From: Vibrio fortis
Lineage (GTDB): Bacteria; Pseudomonadota; Gammaproteobacteria; Enterobacterales; Vibrionaceae
Direction of reading: 5' to 3'
Length of the DNA: 64,000 bases
Assembly (NCBI RefSeq): GCF_024347475.1
Contig: NZ_AP025488.1
Span: 186,001-250,000 of the forward strand
The notes beneath the pieces are model-generated. The model worked only from the letters and a program-made list of their open reading frames with translations. It did no database searches and was not told the DNA's origin. A program made the position numbers and the translations under genes. Shown in pieces: positions 16,729-25,194 of the stretch (positions within the stretch are counted from its first letter, which is position 1; each line of letters starts with the position of its first letter).

Positions 16729-18351
16729 ATGATGAATGACGTAAAAGAGAGAGAAGACGCTTTGTGTATGCAGGTACTTGGCAACATGGACAATGCCGAG
16801 TACAAAAAGATCCTGTCTAGAGACGCTTTGATCTTCTTAGAAGCACTGGTGAAAAAGTTTGGAGAACGCCGTCAGAACCTGCTAACTGACCGCGAAACAA
16901 AACAAGCACAATTCGATGAAGGTGCGTTGCCTAACTTCCGAGAGGATACTGCGGCAATTCGTGACGACAAAACGTGGAAGGTTGCGACACCACCACCAGA
17001 ACTATTAGACCGCCGCGTTGAGATCACCGGTCCTATTGAACGTAAAATGGTCATCAATGCGCTAAACTCCGGCGCCAAAGTTTTCATGTGTTGCTTTGAA
17101 GACGCCTCATCTCCAACCTGGGAGAACATGGTCGACGGTCAAATCAATCTAAGAGATGCCAACCTCGGCACCATCAGTTACTACGATGAAAAGAAACAGA
17201 AGAACTACCAGCTGGTGAATAACCCTGCGCTGCTAATCGCGCGACCACGTGGTATTCACCTTCCAGAGCAGTCTATCCAGTTTAATAACCAACCTATAGC
17301 GGGCTGCTTAATGGATTTCGCTCTCTACTTTTTCCATAACTATCAATCACGAGCAGAACAAGGCTTAGGTGTGTACTACTACATTCCAAAACTTGAGAGC
17401 ATGGAAGAAGCACAATGGTGGGACGATATCTTCAGCTTTACAGAGCAATACTTCAACGTACCAAAAGGCACGATTCGAGCAACGGTATTGATTGAAACAC
17501 TGCCTGCTGTATTCCAGATGGATGAGATCCTTTATGCGATGCGTGACCACATTGTTGCAATGAACTGTGGCCGTTGGGACTACATTTTCAGCTACATCAA
17601 AACATTAAAGAACCATCAAGATCGTATTCTGCCTGATCGCCACGGCATCGGCATGGATCAAGAGTTTCTTAACGCTTATAGCCAGCTGCTGGTACGTACC
17701 TGTCACGCACGTGGCGCGCTAGCGATGGGCGGCATGTCGGCATTCATCCCAGCGAAAGATCCTGCAGAAATGGAGCGCGTAACTGCCAAGGTTATTGAAG
17801 ACAAACAACGAGAATCTAAAAACGGTCACGATGGGACTTGGGTGGCACACCCAGCACTGGTTGATCTTGCGATGTCAGAATTCGACAAACACCTAGGCGG
17901 TAAGGTCAATCAGATCGATTTCCAAAGTCCACAACACGAGATCAATGCTGAACTACTGTTAAAGCCTTGTGAGGGAACGCGCGACGAAGCTGGCGTGCGC
18001 AAGAACATTCGCATCGCTCTCTACTACATCGAGGCATGGATTCAAGGTCATGGTTGTGTACCAATTTATGGACTGATGGAAGATGCCGCTACAGCAGAGA
18101 TTTCAAGAGCCAATATTTGGCAATGGATCCACCACGGCGTCACGCTAGACGATGGCCAAACCTTTACCAAAGAACTCTTCCACTCTTGGCTATACCAAGA
18201 ATTAGACACCATTAAACAAGAAGTCGGAGAGCCGCGCTATGCAGCAGGTCGATTCGAAGAGACAGCCGATCTCTTCTATCAACTGTCTACAGCAGAAGCG
18301 TTCGCCGCCTTCCTAACTTTACCCAGCTATGGGCTGCTACAAGCGTCATGA
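16729..18351 (+). CDS. aceB: Malate synthase A
   Basis: A 540-residue cytosolic enzyme condensing glyoxylate and acetyl-CoA to malate (EC 2.3.3.9). The family signature RDHIVAMNCGRWDYIFSYIK is at about 263-282, the acetyl-CoA/glyoxylate region MCCFEDASSPTWENM near 122, and RGIHLPEQ near 173. GGAGA lies 9 bases upstream of the first ATG. No isocitrate lyase gene is adjacent; instead it is divergent from gcl and followed by a GlcG-like gene, so it serves glyoxylate from purines or glycolate here. An operator-like palindrome lies just upstream. Confidence 0.94.
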   Translation: MMNDVKEREDALCMQVLGNMDNAEYKKILSRDALIFLEALVKKFGERRQNLLTDRETKQAQFDEGALPNFREDTAAIRDDKTWKVATPPPELLDRRVEITGPIERKMVINALNSGAKVFMCCFEDASSPTWENMVDGQINLRDANLGTISYYDEKKQKNYQLVNNPALLIARPRGIHLPEQSIQFNNQPIAGCLMDFALYFFHNYQSRAEQGLGVYYYIPKLESMEEAQWWDDIFSFTEQYFNVPKGTIRATVLIETLPAVFQMDEILYAMRDHIVAMNCGRWDYIFSYIKTLKNHQDRILPDRHGIGMDQEFLNAYSQLLVRTCHARGALAMGGMSAFIPAKDPAEMERVTAKVIEDKQRESKNGHDGTWVAHPALVDLAMSEFDKHLGGKVNQIDFQSPQHEINAELLLKPCEGTRDEAGVRKNIRIALYYIEAWIQGHGCVPIYGLMEDAATAEISRANIWQWIHHGVTLDDGQTFTKELFHSWLYQELDTIKQEVGEPRYAAGRFEETADLFYQLSTAEAFAAFLTLPSYGLLQAS

Positions 18352-18443
18352 CCTGACGCTTGGCCAACTTGAACTTGCGCCGCTTTAATACTTAAACGAA
18401 GCGAGAACAAGTTGGTTTAAGCCCCTGAAAAACAGGAGATAAC

Positions 18444-18884
18444 ATGGGAAGTTTGACTCTACAACAAGCGCTAACCATCATAGATGGAACCTTTAAAGCA
18501 GGCAGGAAGATTCATACCGAGCCTCTGACCGTCGCGGTTTTAGACAGCGGTGGCAAGCTCATCTCTCTGCAGCGTCAGGACGGCTCTAGCATGATGCGAC
18601 CAGACATCGCGATTGCTAAAGCTTGGGGAGCACTCGCACTGGGTTGCTCATCCAGAAAACTCGCCCAAGATGCAGATAACAGACCAGCATTTATCTCCGC
18701 GGTCAATGTGCTCGCACATGGAAATATGGTGCCCGTACCTGGGGGGCTACTCATTCGAGATAAGGATAGAACCGTACTCGGTGCCATTGGTGTCAGTGGT
18801 GATATCTCGGATATCGACGAAAGCTGTGCGATTAATGGCATTGGTTGTGCAGACCTTTACAGCGATGAGATGCTGCAAGCCTAA
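18444..18884 (+). CDS. GlcG/HbpS-family (DUF336) protein
   Basis: A 146-residue cytosolic protein of the GlcG/HbpS family; HbpS of Streptomyces binds haem, while GlcG is encoded in glycolate operons with unknown function. Typical features are LTLQQALTIIDG at the N terminus, VAVLDSGGKLISLQRQDGS near 35, GNMVPVPGGLLIRD near 95 and VLGAIGVSGD near 110. It follows malate synthase by 92 bases on the same strand with an AGGAG site and no terminator between, so the two are probably co-transcribed. A link to glyoxylate or glycolate metabolism is inferred from this placement. Confidence 0.85.
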   Translation: MGSLTLQQALTIIDGTFKAGRKIHTEPLTVAVLDSGGKLISLQRQDGSSMMRPDIAIAKAWGALALGCSSRKLAQDADNRPAFISAVNVLAHGNMVPVPGGLLIRDKDRTVLGAIGVSGDISDIDESCAINGIGCADLYSDEMLQA

Positions 18885-18934
18885 TCGAATACCTATTTGT
18901 TGTGTTACCCATAAACAGGTATCTACACACTAAT

Positions 18935-18966
18935 AAAAAAACCGAAGCACTGAGCTTCGGTTTTTC
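18935..18966. terminator. Terminator after the GlcG-like gene
   Basis: AACCGAAGC (18940-18948) and GCTTCGGTT (18954-18962) pair over a 5-base loop, with an A run before and a T run after, so it can serve the converging MarR gene as well. Confidence 0.9.
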
Positions 18967-19022
18967 ATTTTAACTTGGTGGCAATCATTAGACAGCTATC
19001 AATATTGACGTGCAACAAGCGC

Positions 19023-19505
19023 TTATTCGTATGCACTTAACCATGTTTTGAGCAGTTGATTGGTATTCTTTTTCTGACTCGCTGACAGGGTTTTCACCAA
19101 TTTCTTCTGCATTTCAACATGCTCAGTCATCATTTCGTCAATGAGCGTTAATCCGCTTTTGGTCAACTTAACACTGACACTGCGACGGTCTTCTTTACTG
19201 TGCTCGCGACTGATCAGCCCCTTGGCTTCTAACTTATCTAATCGGTTAGTCATTGCACCAGAGGTCAGCATCATAGAACCAATCAGTTCTGATGGGGTGA
19301 GTCGATAAGGCTTGCCCGAACGTCGCAAGGTCGCTAATACATCAAACTCTCCTAGCTTCATATCATACTGCTTATGAAGGTCGGCAACCTGTGTCTCCAT
19401 GTATTTAGCGATACGCATTACTCGGCCCATAATCGCCATCGGCTCTGTTTCTAGGTCGGGCTTTTCCTTTGCCCATTGCTCTACTACGCGGTCAATAGCA
19501 TCCAT
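19023..19505 (-). CDS. MarR-family transcriptional regulator
   Basis: A 160-residue winged-helix regulator. The core is DVLATLRRSGKPYRLTPSEL (about 54-73), then the recognition helix SGAMTNRLDKLEAKGLISRE and the wing HSKEDRRSVSVKLTKSGLTL. It is divergent from an EamA-type exporter across a 125-base gap with two related operator-like sites, which suggests that it represses that exporter and itself. The start is placed at the ATG 19505; a TTG at 19511 has a better-spaced GGAG and would add two residues. The ligand is unknown. Confidence 0.9.
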   Translation of the reverse strand: MDAIDRVVEQWAKEKPDLETEPMAIMGRVMRIAKYMETQVADLHKQYDMKLGEFDVLATLRRSGKPYRLTPSELIGSMMLTSGAMTNRLDKLEAKGLISREHSKEDRRSVSVKLTKSGLTLIDEMMTEHVEMQKKLVKTLSASQKKNTNQLLKTWLSAYE

Positions 19506-19549
19506 TTGCAATCACGCTCCGTTATTAGTCTTAGTTGCTTCAAACTAGT

Positions 19550-19568
19550 TTAACATAAAGATACTTTA
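19550..19568. promoter_or_regulatory. MarR operator-like repeat, copy 1
   Basis: TTAACATAAAGATACTTTA matches 17 of 19 positions of the copy at 19611-19629, 61 bases away. It lies 45 bases from the MarR start. Confidence 0.55.
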
Positions 19569-19606
19569 CAACCACTAGTTATGGGTATACTCTTCACACC
19601 AAGAGT

Positions 19607-19629
19607 TATCTTAACGTAAAGATATTTTA
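19607..19629. promoter_or_regulatory. MarR operator-like site, copy 2
   Basis: TATCTTAACGTAAAGATA (19607-19624) is palindromic at 16 of 18 positions, and the direct repeat runs on to 19629, one base before the exporter ATG. A repressor here would cover the ribosome-binding zone and probably the promoter. Confidence 0.6.
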
Positions 19630-19630
19630 G

Positions 19631-20539
19631 ATGAATATATTATTAGCAATGATCCCCGCCTTCTTCTGGGGTACAACTTATGCAGTGACGCAGTTTACGC
19701 TACAGGAGTGGCCACCCTTACTACTCGGTGCTCTGCGTGCTTTGCCTGCAGGTTTATTATTGCTTGCTGTAAAACCTACTCTACCGAAAAAAGGTGAGTG
19801 GCAAATCATTTTCACACTGGGTTTAATCAATATTGCGACCTTCTTCGGTCTGATTTTTGTTATGGCTCTCACCTTGCCTTCTGCCATTTCCGGCGTAGGT
19901 ATGATCTCAGTACCTGTATTTGCAATGATCTTCCATTGGGTTGTGAAAAAGCAGCGCCCTAACCTGATTCAAGCTTTGTCGGGTGTCGGACTGATTTCAC
20001 TGGCGTGGATGCTGTTTAATCCAAGTCAAATCTCACTCAGCCCTGTAGGACTAGGTGCTATGTTTGCCGCTATCATGTGTATCATTGTTGGCAGCAGCAT
20101 TACTAAGTCACTCGGCGATCGCATGCACTGGTGGAAAGTACTGACTTGGCAGTTAATTCTTGGTGGTGTAATTTTGTCTGTGGCTTCGGCGACTCATGCT
20201 TTCATCGACCCACAACCATACGCAAACGCAGTAACGCACTTCGATTCGCGTAACTTTATGGGTCTATTGTGGGTGATTGGTTTGAATACGGCACTGGGTT
20301 ACGGCATGTACGTTTGGTTGCTACAACGTATGTCAGTGGTCGACTTTACCTTTGGCGGTATTGCTAACCCTGTAGCAGGGATCGTGATGGGAATGCTGTT
20401 GATGGGTGAGTCTTTCACTGCCACTCAGTACTCACTGATGACAGGTATGATTGTGATGTCACTCTTACCTCAAGTCATCCTTGCGATTCGACAACCTAAG
20501 ACAATATCAACACCAAATAAGCCGTTAAAGGCAAGATAA
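19631..20539 (+). CDS. EamA-family (DMT) transporter
   Basis: A 302-residue inner-membrane protein with ten predicted helices in two EamA repeats; MNILLAMIPAFFWGTTYAVTQF opens the first and FAAIMCIIVGSSITKS the second. Members export amino acids, metabolites or drugs; the substrate here is not evident. No good ribosome site precedes the ATG: the bases that should hold it are the operator-like TAAAGATATTTTAG, so translation may start from a leaderless or weakly ribosome-bound mRNA. The divergent MarR gene is its likely regulator. Confidence 0.88.
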   Translation: MNILLAMIPAFFWGTTYAVTQFTLQEWPPLLLGALRALPAGLLLLAVKPTLPKKGEWQIIFTLGLINIATFFGLIFVMALTLPSAISGVGMISVPVFAMIFHWVVKKQRPNLIQALSGVGLISLAWMLFNPSQISLSPVGLGAMFAAIMCIIVGSSITKSLGDRMHWWKVLTWQLILGGVILSVASATHAFIDPQPYANAVTHFDSRNFMGLLWVIGLNTALGYGMYVWLLQRMSVVDFTFGGIANPVAGIVMGMLLMGESFTATQYSLMTGMIVMSLLPQVILAIRQPKTISTPNKPLKAR

Positions 20540-20552
20540 CCTCTTCAAACTT

Positions 20553-20587
20553 AAATAAAACCCGTTTCACACGGGTTTTATTTATTT
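20553..20587. terminator. Terminator after EamA transporter
   Basis: AAATAAAACCCGT and ACGGGTTTTATTT form a 13-bp stem with loop TTCAC, followed by further Ts. Confidence 0.9.
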
Positions 20588-20673
20588 GACCGTAACGTCA
20601 TACGAATTTTCCATTTGTCCTACATGAATCGTCGTCATATGATTAAAGAGTATACGTGACGTTAGGGGGCAAA

Positions 20674-21609
20674 ATGGCAAAAGACTTATTCGCAAATCTC
20701 GATCTCAACCTTCTTCGAACTTTCATCATACTGCATCAAGAGCGCAATATGAGAAAAGCATCAGAGCGACTTTTTGTATCCCAACCCGCGGTAAGTAAAG
20801 CCCTACAACGTCTGCGTGACCACTTTGGTGATGAGCTATTTGTAAAGACACATCACGGCCTGCGAGCCACGGAACATGCCAATATGCTCGCTGAAAGCAT
20901 TTCACCGATTCTAGACGAGCTGTCGTGTGCGATAAACACCAGTAATGAATTCAACCCAGCTGAGTTACAAGGCATCATCAAGGTTGCACTCTCCCCCTAT
21001 CTGCTCAGCTCTCTTTCTAGCAAACTGTTCAAAGCCATTCGTGCACAAGCCCCTCATGTACAGATCCAGTTATTGAACTGGTCTGGCACTACTATGACTG
21101 ACATCATCAATGATGAAGTCCACATTGGGCTTAACTACGAGATCAATCACGCACCAAAAGAGCTGCTTCAGCAACACATAGCTCAAGATACATTCAAGGG
21201 TTATGTACGTGAAGATCACCCATATCAAGATGACTACATAGAGGTCAAAGATGGCGTGAATTTCGAATTAGCCTCAGTGATCGCCGTCGATTGGAACTCA
21301 CATCAATCCCTTGCAGAGAAGATACTCAAAATCAAAGGTCATAAAGCTCGCATTGGATTTCGTTCAGAGCTACCTTCAGCGGTCATAGACGTTGTGCGCA
21401 ATTCAGACATGCTCTTCCCCGCCTCAAAATTTCTAGAGATCGAGCAGAAAACGTCGTTAAGAGCGATCAATTTGTTGTTCGACAGCACAGATGTACAGCC
21501 AATGATGTGTGCCTACTATCACCACAAGAATCGTAATAGCCCTACCACATTATGGCTGAAGAAGATTCTAGAGAACCTTCTAAACAGTGCTTCGAGTAAA
21601 ACTCAATAA
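20674..21609 (+). CDS. LysR-family transcriptional regulator
   Basis: A 311-residue regulator with an N-terminal helix-turn-helix (LDLNLLRTFIILHQERNMRKASERLFVSQPAVSKALQRLR as residues about 8-47, then DELFVKTHHGLRAT) and an effector domain. The start is set at 20674, behind AGGGGG with 5-base spacing; a GTG at 20656 would place the ribosome site inside the gene. It stands alone: upstream is an exporter ending in a terminator, downstream its own terminator. No target or ligand can be proposed; the Asn-rich LDLNLL N terminus places it in the NodD/LeuO-like group. Confidence 0.88.
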   Translation: MAKDLFANLDLNLLRTFIILHQERNMRKASERLFVSQPAVSKALQRLRDHFGDELFVKTHHGLRATEHANMLAESISPILDELSCAINTSNEFNPAELQGIIKVALSPYLLSSLSSKLFKAIRAQAPHVQIQLLNWSGTTMTDIINDEVHIGLNYEINHAPKELLQQHIAQDTFKGYVREDHPYQDDYIEVKDGVNFELASVIAVDWNSHQSLAEKILKIKGHKARIGFRSELPSAVIDVVRNSDMLFPASKFLEIEQKTSLRAINLLFDSTDVQPMMCAYYHHKNRNSPTTLWLKKILENLLNSASSKTQ

Positions 21610-21660
21610 TAACCTAGAGTTATCACGCTGTTTCTTTTCTCTCATTAATAACCGAACGTT

Positions 21661-21698
21661 AAAGCCTCTATTCCATCAAGCAATTAGAGGCTTTTTTG
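21661..21698 (+). terminator. Terminator after LysR gene
   Basis: AAAGCCTCTA (21661-21670) pairs with TAGAGGCTTT (21685-21694), followed by TTTTT. Confidence 0.88.
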
Positions 21699-21788
21699 TC
21701 CACTCCATATACTTCTCTCATCGGCTAGGAACGCCATCAATACTGCAAGACGCAACACGAGTTCCTTAACTATTTTGAGAGTAGATCA

Positions 21789-23126
21789 ATGAAACTAAAA
21801 TTACTAAGCACCCTAATCGCCGCTTCTTTCCTAGCTGGCTGTTCTTCTTCTGGTTCAAGTAGCAATCCACCAGCAGCTCAAGATGGGATTGCGGATGTAA
21901 CTTACATGCAAGGTGAAAACGTGGACGCAGCTCGTGTAGTCGGTGATGAAGGCAACCACAACGCATTAATTATCCGTGATATATCGAGTGACAATGGTGA
22001 AACAACCACTTTAGTTTTAATTGATGGCAACCTGTATCACATTGAAGATGGTGTCGTTACTGATAACGATCACAATGAAATTGGTCACATCGAAAATCAA
22101 GGCGACCAAATCGTGTTTAACGGCGTGGTAAACGGTGAAAAAGTCGAAGTTACACTTACGGTTGTCGATGGACGTTTGATTGCAGATTCTGTTGTTATTG
22201 AAACACCACCAAAGTGGGGTGACGAAGGCGCAAGCTCAATTAAGTTAATTCCTGTTGATGGAAAAACACTGATCTTTGTTGGAGATGAACTAATCGGCTC
22301 AGTTAGTGATGATGGTTACGTTATCAAAGATGGACAAATTGTAGGTGAATTCAAAGGTAGTTCTGACGGAGGCACCGTGACACTGTACAACGGGACATCC
22401 CTCAATTACTCAGTATCGACTGAAACTACCATTGTCACCGTACACAAAGACGGAATGATCTACACATGGGATAGTGCGACAGGAGACACTAATGTATCTA
22501 TTGATGGCGATACTGACAATGGCTGGGGTTTAACGGATCCTGACTACGGAGTTGGCTTCGAATTCGAAATGGTTGACGATAATAAACTCGTTATCACTTT
22601 AGGTGCGAGTGAAGTAACTATTACTGATACAGCTACCGGTGTCATTATCTCAGGAGATGAAGGTCGCAGCACCGTTTCTGTAAAGACAGTGAACGCTTAC
22701 AAAGAAGCAATGACTCATCTAACAAAAGAAGAACAGAAATTCCTGGCACTTGCGTTTATTGCCAATGAAGGTGCTGGTGCCATCAATGAAGATATGCGAG
22801 TGAAAGCTTGGACTGTAACTAAAGAGATGACGAAAGAGTGGTCTCAAGACAATAAGCTAACCATGCTGAAAATCGCGAACATTGAAATGGATCTTCAAGG
22901 CAATTCTTTGGGCTACTACTTATTAACTGGTGAAAAGAAAACTGTAGATGAACTTCGCACTGCTGCGAAAGGAGCTATCTCAGATGCAATCCATGATTGG
23001 ATTCCTGCAAAGCCAAATCTAACTGCTGAGCAAAAAGCAGAACTAAAACAGAAAGTTCAATCACTTTCACAAGAGCAACGTCAGCAAATCAAACAAGCTG
23101 TAAAAGACCGTGTTAGCCGCGGCTAA
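21789..23126 (+). CDS. Lipoprotein of unknown function with beta-repeat body and helical C terminus
   Basis: I do not recognise this 445-residue protein. It starts with a lipoprotein signal (lipobox LAGC at residues 15-18) and a Ser-rich linker. Residues about 35-300 look like short repeated beta units, often with DG or GE turns (IDGNLYHIEDGVV, VDGKTLIFVGDELIGSV, DDGYVIKDGQIVGEF), acidic overall. From about 300 it turns helical (KEEQKFLALAFIANEGAG; later TAEQKAELKQKVQSLSQEQR). The missing Asp at +2 suggests the outer membrane. A small barrel-like protein follows 75 bases on, beyond a terminator hairpin. It may be a surface or scaffold protein. Confidence 0.7.
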   Translation: MKLKLLSTLIAASFLAGCSSSGSSSNPPAAQDGIADVTYMQGENVDAARVVGDEGNHNALIIRDISSDNGETTTLVLIDGNLYHIEDGVVTDNDHNEIGHIENQGDQIVFNGVVNGEKVEVTLTVVDGRLIADSVVIETPPKWGDEGASSIKLIPVDGKTLIFVGDELIGSVSDDGYVIKDGQIVGEFKGSSDGGTVTLYNGTSLNYSVSTETTIVTVHKDGMIYTWDSATGDTNVSIDGDTDNGWGLTDPDYGVGFEFEMVDDNKLVITLGASEVTITDTATGVIISGDEGRSTVSVKTVNAYKEAMTHLTKEEQKFLALAFIANEGAGAINEDMRVKAWTVTKEMTKEWSQDNKLTMLKIANIEMDLQGNSLGYYLLTGEKKTVDELRTAAKGAISDAIHDWIPAKPNLTAEQKAELKQKVQSLSQEQRQQIKQAVKDRVSRG

Positions 23127-23146
23127 ATAAAACAGTGAATAAAAGC

Positions 23147-23177
23147 AAAGGAGCCGCTTTCTAAGTGGCTCCTTTTT
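23147..23177 (+). terminator. Terminator between lipoprotein and barrel protein genes
   Basis: AAAGGAGCC (23147-23155) pairs with GGCTCCTTT (23167-23175), extra CTT/AAG pairing inside, then Ts. It ends 24 bases before the next start, so the barrel gene depends on read-through or on a promoter within this hairpin region. Confidence 0.85.
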
Positions 23178-23201
23178 GTTTGAACCAAGGTTGAAAGTGA
23201 A

Positions 23202-23861
23202 ATGAGACGAATATCTTTGGCAATGGCTATGCTGGTGACACTCAGTGTTTCCGCTAACGACCACCAGCTACAACAACTGAGCTACCACGAACCTAGCCTC
23301 AGCTTCCAAACCGCTAAGGCCGGTGATACTTGGGTCGGCACGGTATCAGGCGTGATTCAAGCGACCGATGCGATCAACATTAATGCAGAGATCGACAGTG
23401 AAGGCTACCTTGAGCTTGGAACTGGCTATGGCTTAGTCTTAGGGCAATTTTACACCGAAGCTTTCGTTAGTTATGGCCGCGCTGACCTTATTGATATCTA
23501 TGACATTGGTATTTTTAGCGGAACGGCGCTTTCAGAAAATATCATGCTATTTGCCAACACTTCACATGAATGGCGGAAATTCTCGCTAGCCGATCTTCAC
23601 GATGCGAATCGCGAATGGAAAAGCACCATAGGTACGAGCTATTCACCTTCCGAGCACATGAGCTTTTCCTACTCTTTCAGCCATGATCGCCAATTAACGG
23701 GCGAGAAAGGCTATTACAACAGCCAAGATGTCACGTTTACTTTAAAACCTAAATGGGTAGAGCCTTATGTGAAATACACCTTTGGACAGAAGCGTGTCAG
23801 CCCTGGGGACGTATTTCGCTCTGATGGCAGCGTAGAGCTTGGGTTCAACTTAAGATTCTAG
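23202..23861 (+). CDS. Small outer-membrane beta-barrel-like protein
   Basis: A 219-residue exported protein with a signal peptide (MRRISLAMAMLVTLSVSA-N). The mature part alternates polar and aromatic or hydrophobic residues in strands of about ten (LELGTGYGLVLGQFYTEAFVSYG, MSFSYSFSHD, VEPYVKYTFGQK, VELGFNLRF) and ends in phenylalanine, the usual mark recognised by the BAM machinery. Eight to ten strands are likely. No family is recognised. Its position just behind an unknown lipoprotein suggests the two work together, although a terminator lies between. There is no strong ribosome site; AAGTGAA is the best candidate. Confidence 0.7.
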   Translation: MRRISLAMAMLVTLSVSANDHQLQQLSYHEPSLSFQTAKAGDTWVGTVSGVIQATDAININAEIDSEGYLELGTGYGLVLGQFYTEAFVSYGRADLIDIYDIGIFSGTALSENIMLFANTSHEWRKFSLADLHDANREWKSTIGTSYSPSEHMSFSYSFSHDRQLTGEKGYYNSQDVTFTLKPKWVEPYVKYTFGQKRVSPGDVFRSDGSVELGFNLRF

Positions 23862-24175
23862 AGCCCTGTTGAGATTCAACCCTTTTTACCGTTTCATTTG
23901 GTAACTCTCACCCCCTTTATTTTCTGTATCTTCGATAAAGGGGACTTTTCTCCTTCAGTCTCCACAAACCCTCACAAAGAACAATGATATTATTAAAAAT
24001 CGCATTGCGAGAAATTATTTCTTATAAAGAACAATTTAACAGAAAAATTTTTTAACAAAGATAGAAATCAGAGATAAAAAGGAAAACTATTTCTCTTGAG
24101 AGCTCCTTATACTGTGGCACATCAATTAGGCGGCACAAGCCTATGATTTAAAATAATAAGTATTGGGAAGTCACC
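23862..24175. other. 314-base gap with terminator and AT-rich promoter region
   Basis: The first 90 bases hold the barrel-gene terminator (23912-23950). The rest is AT-rich and carries the upstream region of the next EamA gene, whose ribosome site is GGGA at about 24165. I see no gene or repeat. Confidence 0.6.
23912..23950 (+). terminator. Terminator after barrel protein gene
   Basis: CCCCTTTAT (23912-23920) pairs with ATAAAGGGG (23935-23943), then ACTTTTC. Confidence 0.7.
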
Positions 24176-25087
24176 ATGAATTCGAAGTCTTTTACTATTT
24201 TGCTCTTTTTGTCGGTATGCCTTATCTGGGGTACAACTTGGTTTGCGATGGAAGTAGCCTTGCACTCTATCCCACCAATCTTTGCGACAGCGTTGCGCTT
24301 TCTCCTTGCCGCACCTCTATTGGCCGTACTCTCCAGAGGGTTTAACCAGCCTTTGATGTTTCCAAAAGGAAAACGCCAGTGGATCTTAATTGTCGCGCTG
24401 ATGTACTTTGCGATTCCGTTTACCCTAATGATCTATGGTGAGCAGTACATTTCTTCAGGCTTGGCCTCTATTATCTTTGCTAACATGCCGGTTGCCGTGA
24501 TGCTGATGTCGGGGCTGTTTCTTGGTTTACGCCTTGCCAAACACCAAATTTTCGGTCTTCTTACAGCTGTAATTAGCCTGTGTTTGATTCTTGGGAATGA
24601 GATGCAAATGGGCGGTGAAGATTACCTGATTGGCACTGTGTCTTTAGGGCTTGCTGTAGCGATTCACGCAGTCATGTATGTTCTGGTTCAAAAGCACTGT
24701 AAAGAGATTCAAGTTCTGACCTACAATGCAGTGCCGTGTTTCATTGCTTCTCTTTTCCTATTCGCAGTTTCTGCTGTTGGTGAAAATGTCGATGTGTCTG
24801 CATTTACTTGGGACTCTATCTCTGCCGTTGTCTACCTAGGTTTTATCGCAAGTGTTGGTGGTATTGTGGCTTACTTCAAACTGGGACAAGTATCGACGCC
24901 TTTCCAAGCTTCAATCTGTTTCCTGATTTTCCCGGTGGTTGCGCTCGTTATCTCAGCCATCATCAACGGTGAGATGCTTGCGGAGCAGTCACTGATTCTC
25001 ATGTTGCCGTTATTATTTGGTATCTTACTCACCAAGGCGCCGAAGAAAATGTTCAAACTGCGCAACGGTTTAAAGGTAAGTCAGTAA
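24176..25087 (+). CDS. EamA-family (DMT) transporter
   Basis: A 303-residue ten-helix inner-membrane protein with two EamA repeats. The family opening VCLIWGTTWFAMEVAL is at residues 16-31 and GEQYISSGLASIIFANMPV near 83. Substrate unknown; relatives export amino acids or other metabolites. It is a single-gene unit, with a strong bidirectional terminator 50 bases after its stop. It is not closely similar to the EamA protein at 19.6-20.5 kb, so it is not a recent duplicate. Confidence 0.88.
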   Translation: MNSKSFTILLFLSVCLIWGTTWFAMEVALHSIPPIFATALRFLLAAPLLAVLSRGFNQPLMFPKGKRQWILIVALMYFAIPFTLMIYGEQYISSGLASIIFANMPVAVMLMSGLFLGLRLAKHQIFGLLTAVISLCLILGNEMQMGGEDYLIGTVSLGLAVAIHAVMYVLVQKHCKEIQVLTYNAVPCFIASLFLFAVSAVGENVDVSAFTWDSISAVVYLGFIASVGGIVAYFKLGQVSTPFQASICFLIFPVVALVISAIINGEMLAEQSLILMLPLLFGILLTKAPKKMFKLRNGLKVSQ

Positions 25088-25135
25088 TAAACTCGACCTC
25101 GTAAACTCAACGAAGTCATTAAAATCGTTCAGAGA

Positions 25136-25174
25136 CAAAAAAGCTCCAATGGCGACATTGGAGCTTTTGTTTTA
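25136..25174. terminator. Bidirectional terminator between EamA and MFS genes
   Basis: AAAAGCTCCAATG and CATTGGAGCTTTT form a 13-bp stem with loop GCGA, flanked by A and T runs; it serves both converging units. Confidence 0.93.
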
Positions 25175-25194
25175 TTCAATTTACCTAAGAGTGC

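Noticed and set aside
19631..25087. The two EamA transporters as a recent duplication
   Set aside because: Their sequences differ throughout apart from family motifs, and their contexts are unrelated.
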